The translations under genes were made by a program, and so were the position numbers. The notes beneath the pieces were generated by a model. It had not been told where the DNA came from, made no database searches, and saw nothing but the letters and a program-made list of their open reading frames with translations. A stretch of DNA of 5,954 nucleotides from an uncultured Intrasporangium sp. GTDB lineage: Bacteria; Actinomycetota; Actinomycetes; Actinomycetales; Dermatophilaceae. Each line of letters opens with the position of its first letter. Within the stretch, counting starts at the first letter, position 1. The stretch lies in NCBI GenBank assembly GCA_937873285.1, contig CALMNV010000259.1, forward strand, positions 1 through 5,954, given 5' to 3'. Positions 5,875 through 5,954 of the stretch are shown here, piece after piece.

Positions 5875-5893
5875 TACGTCGTATTGCAGCAAT
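5875..5893. repeat. Two small palindromes upstream of the antitoxin promoter
   Basis: TACG-T-CGTA (5875-5883) and ATTGC-A-GCAAT (5883-5893) are perfect odd-centred palindromes that share one base. The second also holds ATTGCAG, the inverted copy of CTGCAAT in the -10 palindrome at 5845-5851. They may be further operator sites or chance structure. Confidence 0.4.
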
Positions 5894-5952
5894 CAGCGAT
5901 AGGCTACCAGGAAGAGGCGGCGGAAAGGGAAGAGGACGCGACCGTCGCGCTG
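5893..5952 (-). CDS. Possible C-terminal end of an unidentified gene (runs off right edge)
   Basis: One minus-strand frame enters from the right edge and reads QRDGRVLFPFRRLFLVAYR before a TGA (5895-5893). The run of alternating basic and hydrophobic residues ending in a beta-strand-like segment resembles the tail of some class I SAM-dependent methyltransferases, but 19 residues cannot settle this. A second minus-strand frame is also open through the stretch, so the call is tentative. Confidence 0.2.
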   Translation of the reverse strand, partial: QRDGRVLFPFRRLFLVAYR

Positions 5953-5954
5953 GG

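Noticed and set aside
5820..5900. Short plus-strand frame beginning GTGACAAATCCC
   Set aside because: It is only 25 codons, with no ribosome site, no recognisable similarity and a Cys-rich chance composition.

Overview
The window is a high-GC stretch (about 70% by eye, with GC3 near 90% in the main genes) typical of an actinobacterium. The order acylphosphatase, then smc on one strand is the familiar actinobacterial neighbourhood (mutM-acyP-smc-ftsY). The chorismate mutase and M3 peptidase look most like those of Micrococcales, perhaps Intrasporangiaceae, but I recalled that resemblance and did not search for it. The five GC-rich genes all appear to start with GTG.

Layout, left to right. Positions 1-1226 (minus) hold the N-terminal 408 codons of the condensin ATPase SMC, which runs off the left edge. 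A 162-base gap carries a hairpin and a possible smc promoter. Positions 1389-1718 (minus) are a monofunctional AroQ-type chorismate mutase, and 1738-2019 (minus) an acylphosphatase, so the minus-strand order of transcription is acyP, chorismate mutase, smc. A 180-base divergent intergenic region (2020-2199) holds five tandem 11-bp repeats and a good promoter for the plus-strand gene at 2200-4212. That gene encodes a membrane acyltransferase-3 protein with a C-terminal SGNH esterase/transferase domain, laid out like OatA and OafA. A 169-base convergent intergenic region follows. Positions 4382-5515 (minus) hold the C-terminal, zinc-binding half of an M3 oligopeptidase; about 300 N-terminal residues are missing.

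At about 5579-5610 the sequence changes character. GC falls from about 70% to about 58% and GC3 from about 90% to about 56%. The next gene (minus, 5595-5810) is a 71-residue antitoxin-like protein with its own TACAAT promoter. The peptidase lacks its front and the antitoxin lacks the toxin that should follow it. This is either a real recombination or insertion joint or an assembly chimera. The last 140 bases hold the antitoxin promoter, small palindromes and perhaps the last 19 codons of another gene.

The left part is core chromosome: chromosome segregation, aromatic amino acid synthesis and cell-envelope modification. The right end is an accessory fragment. I see no phage, transposase, CRISPR, tRNA or rRNA sequence. 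I do not see a convincing new multi-gene system; the joint and its orphan antitoxin are the most unusual part.
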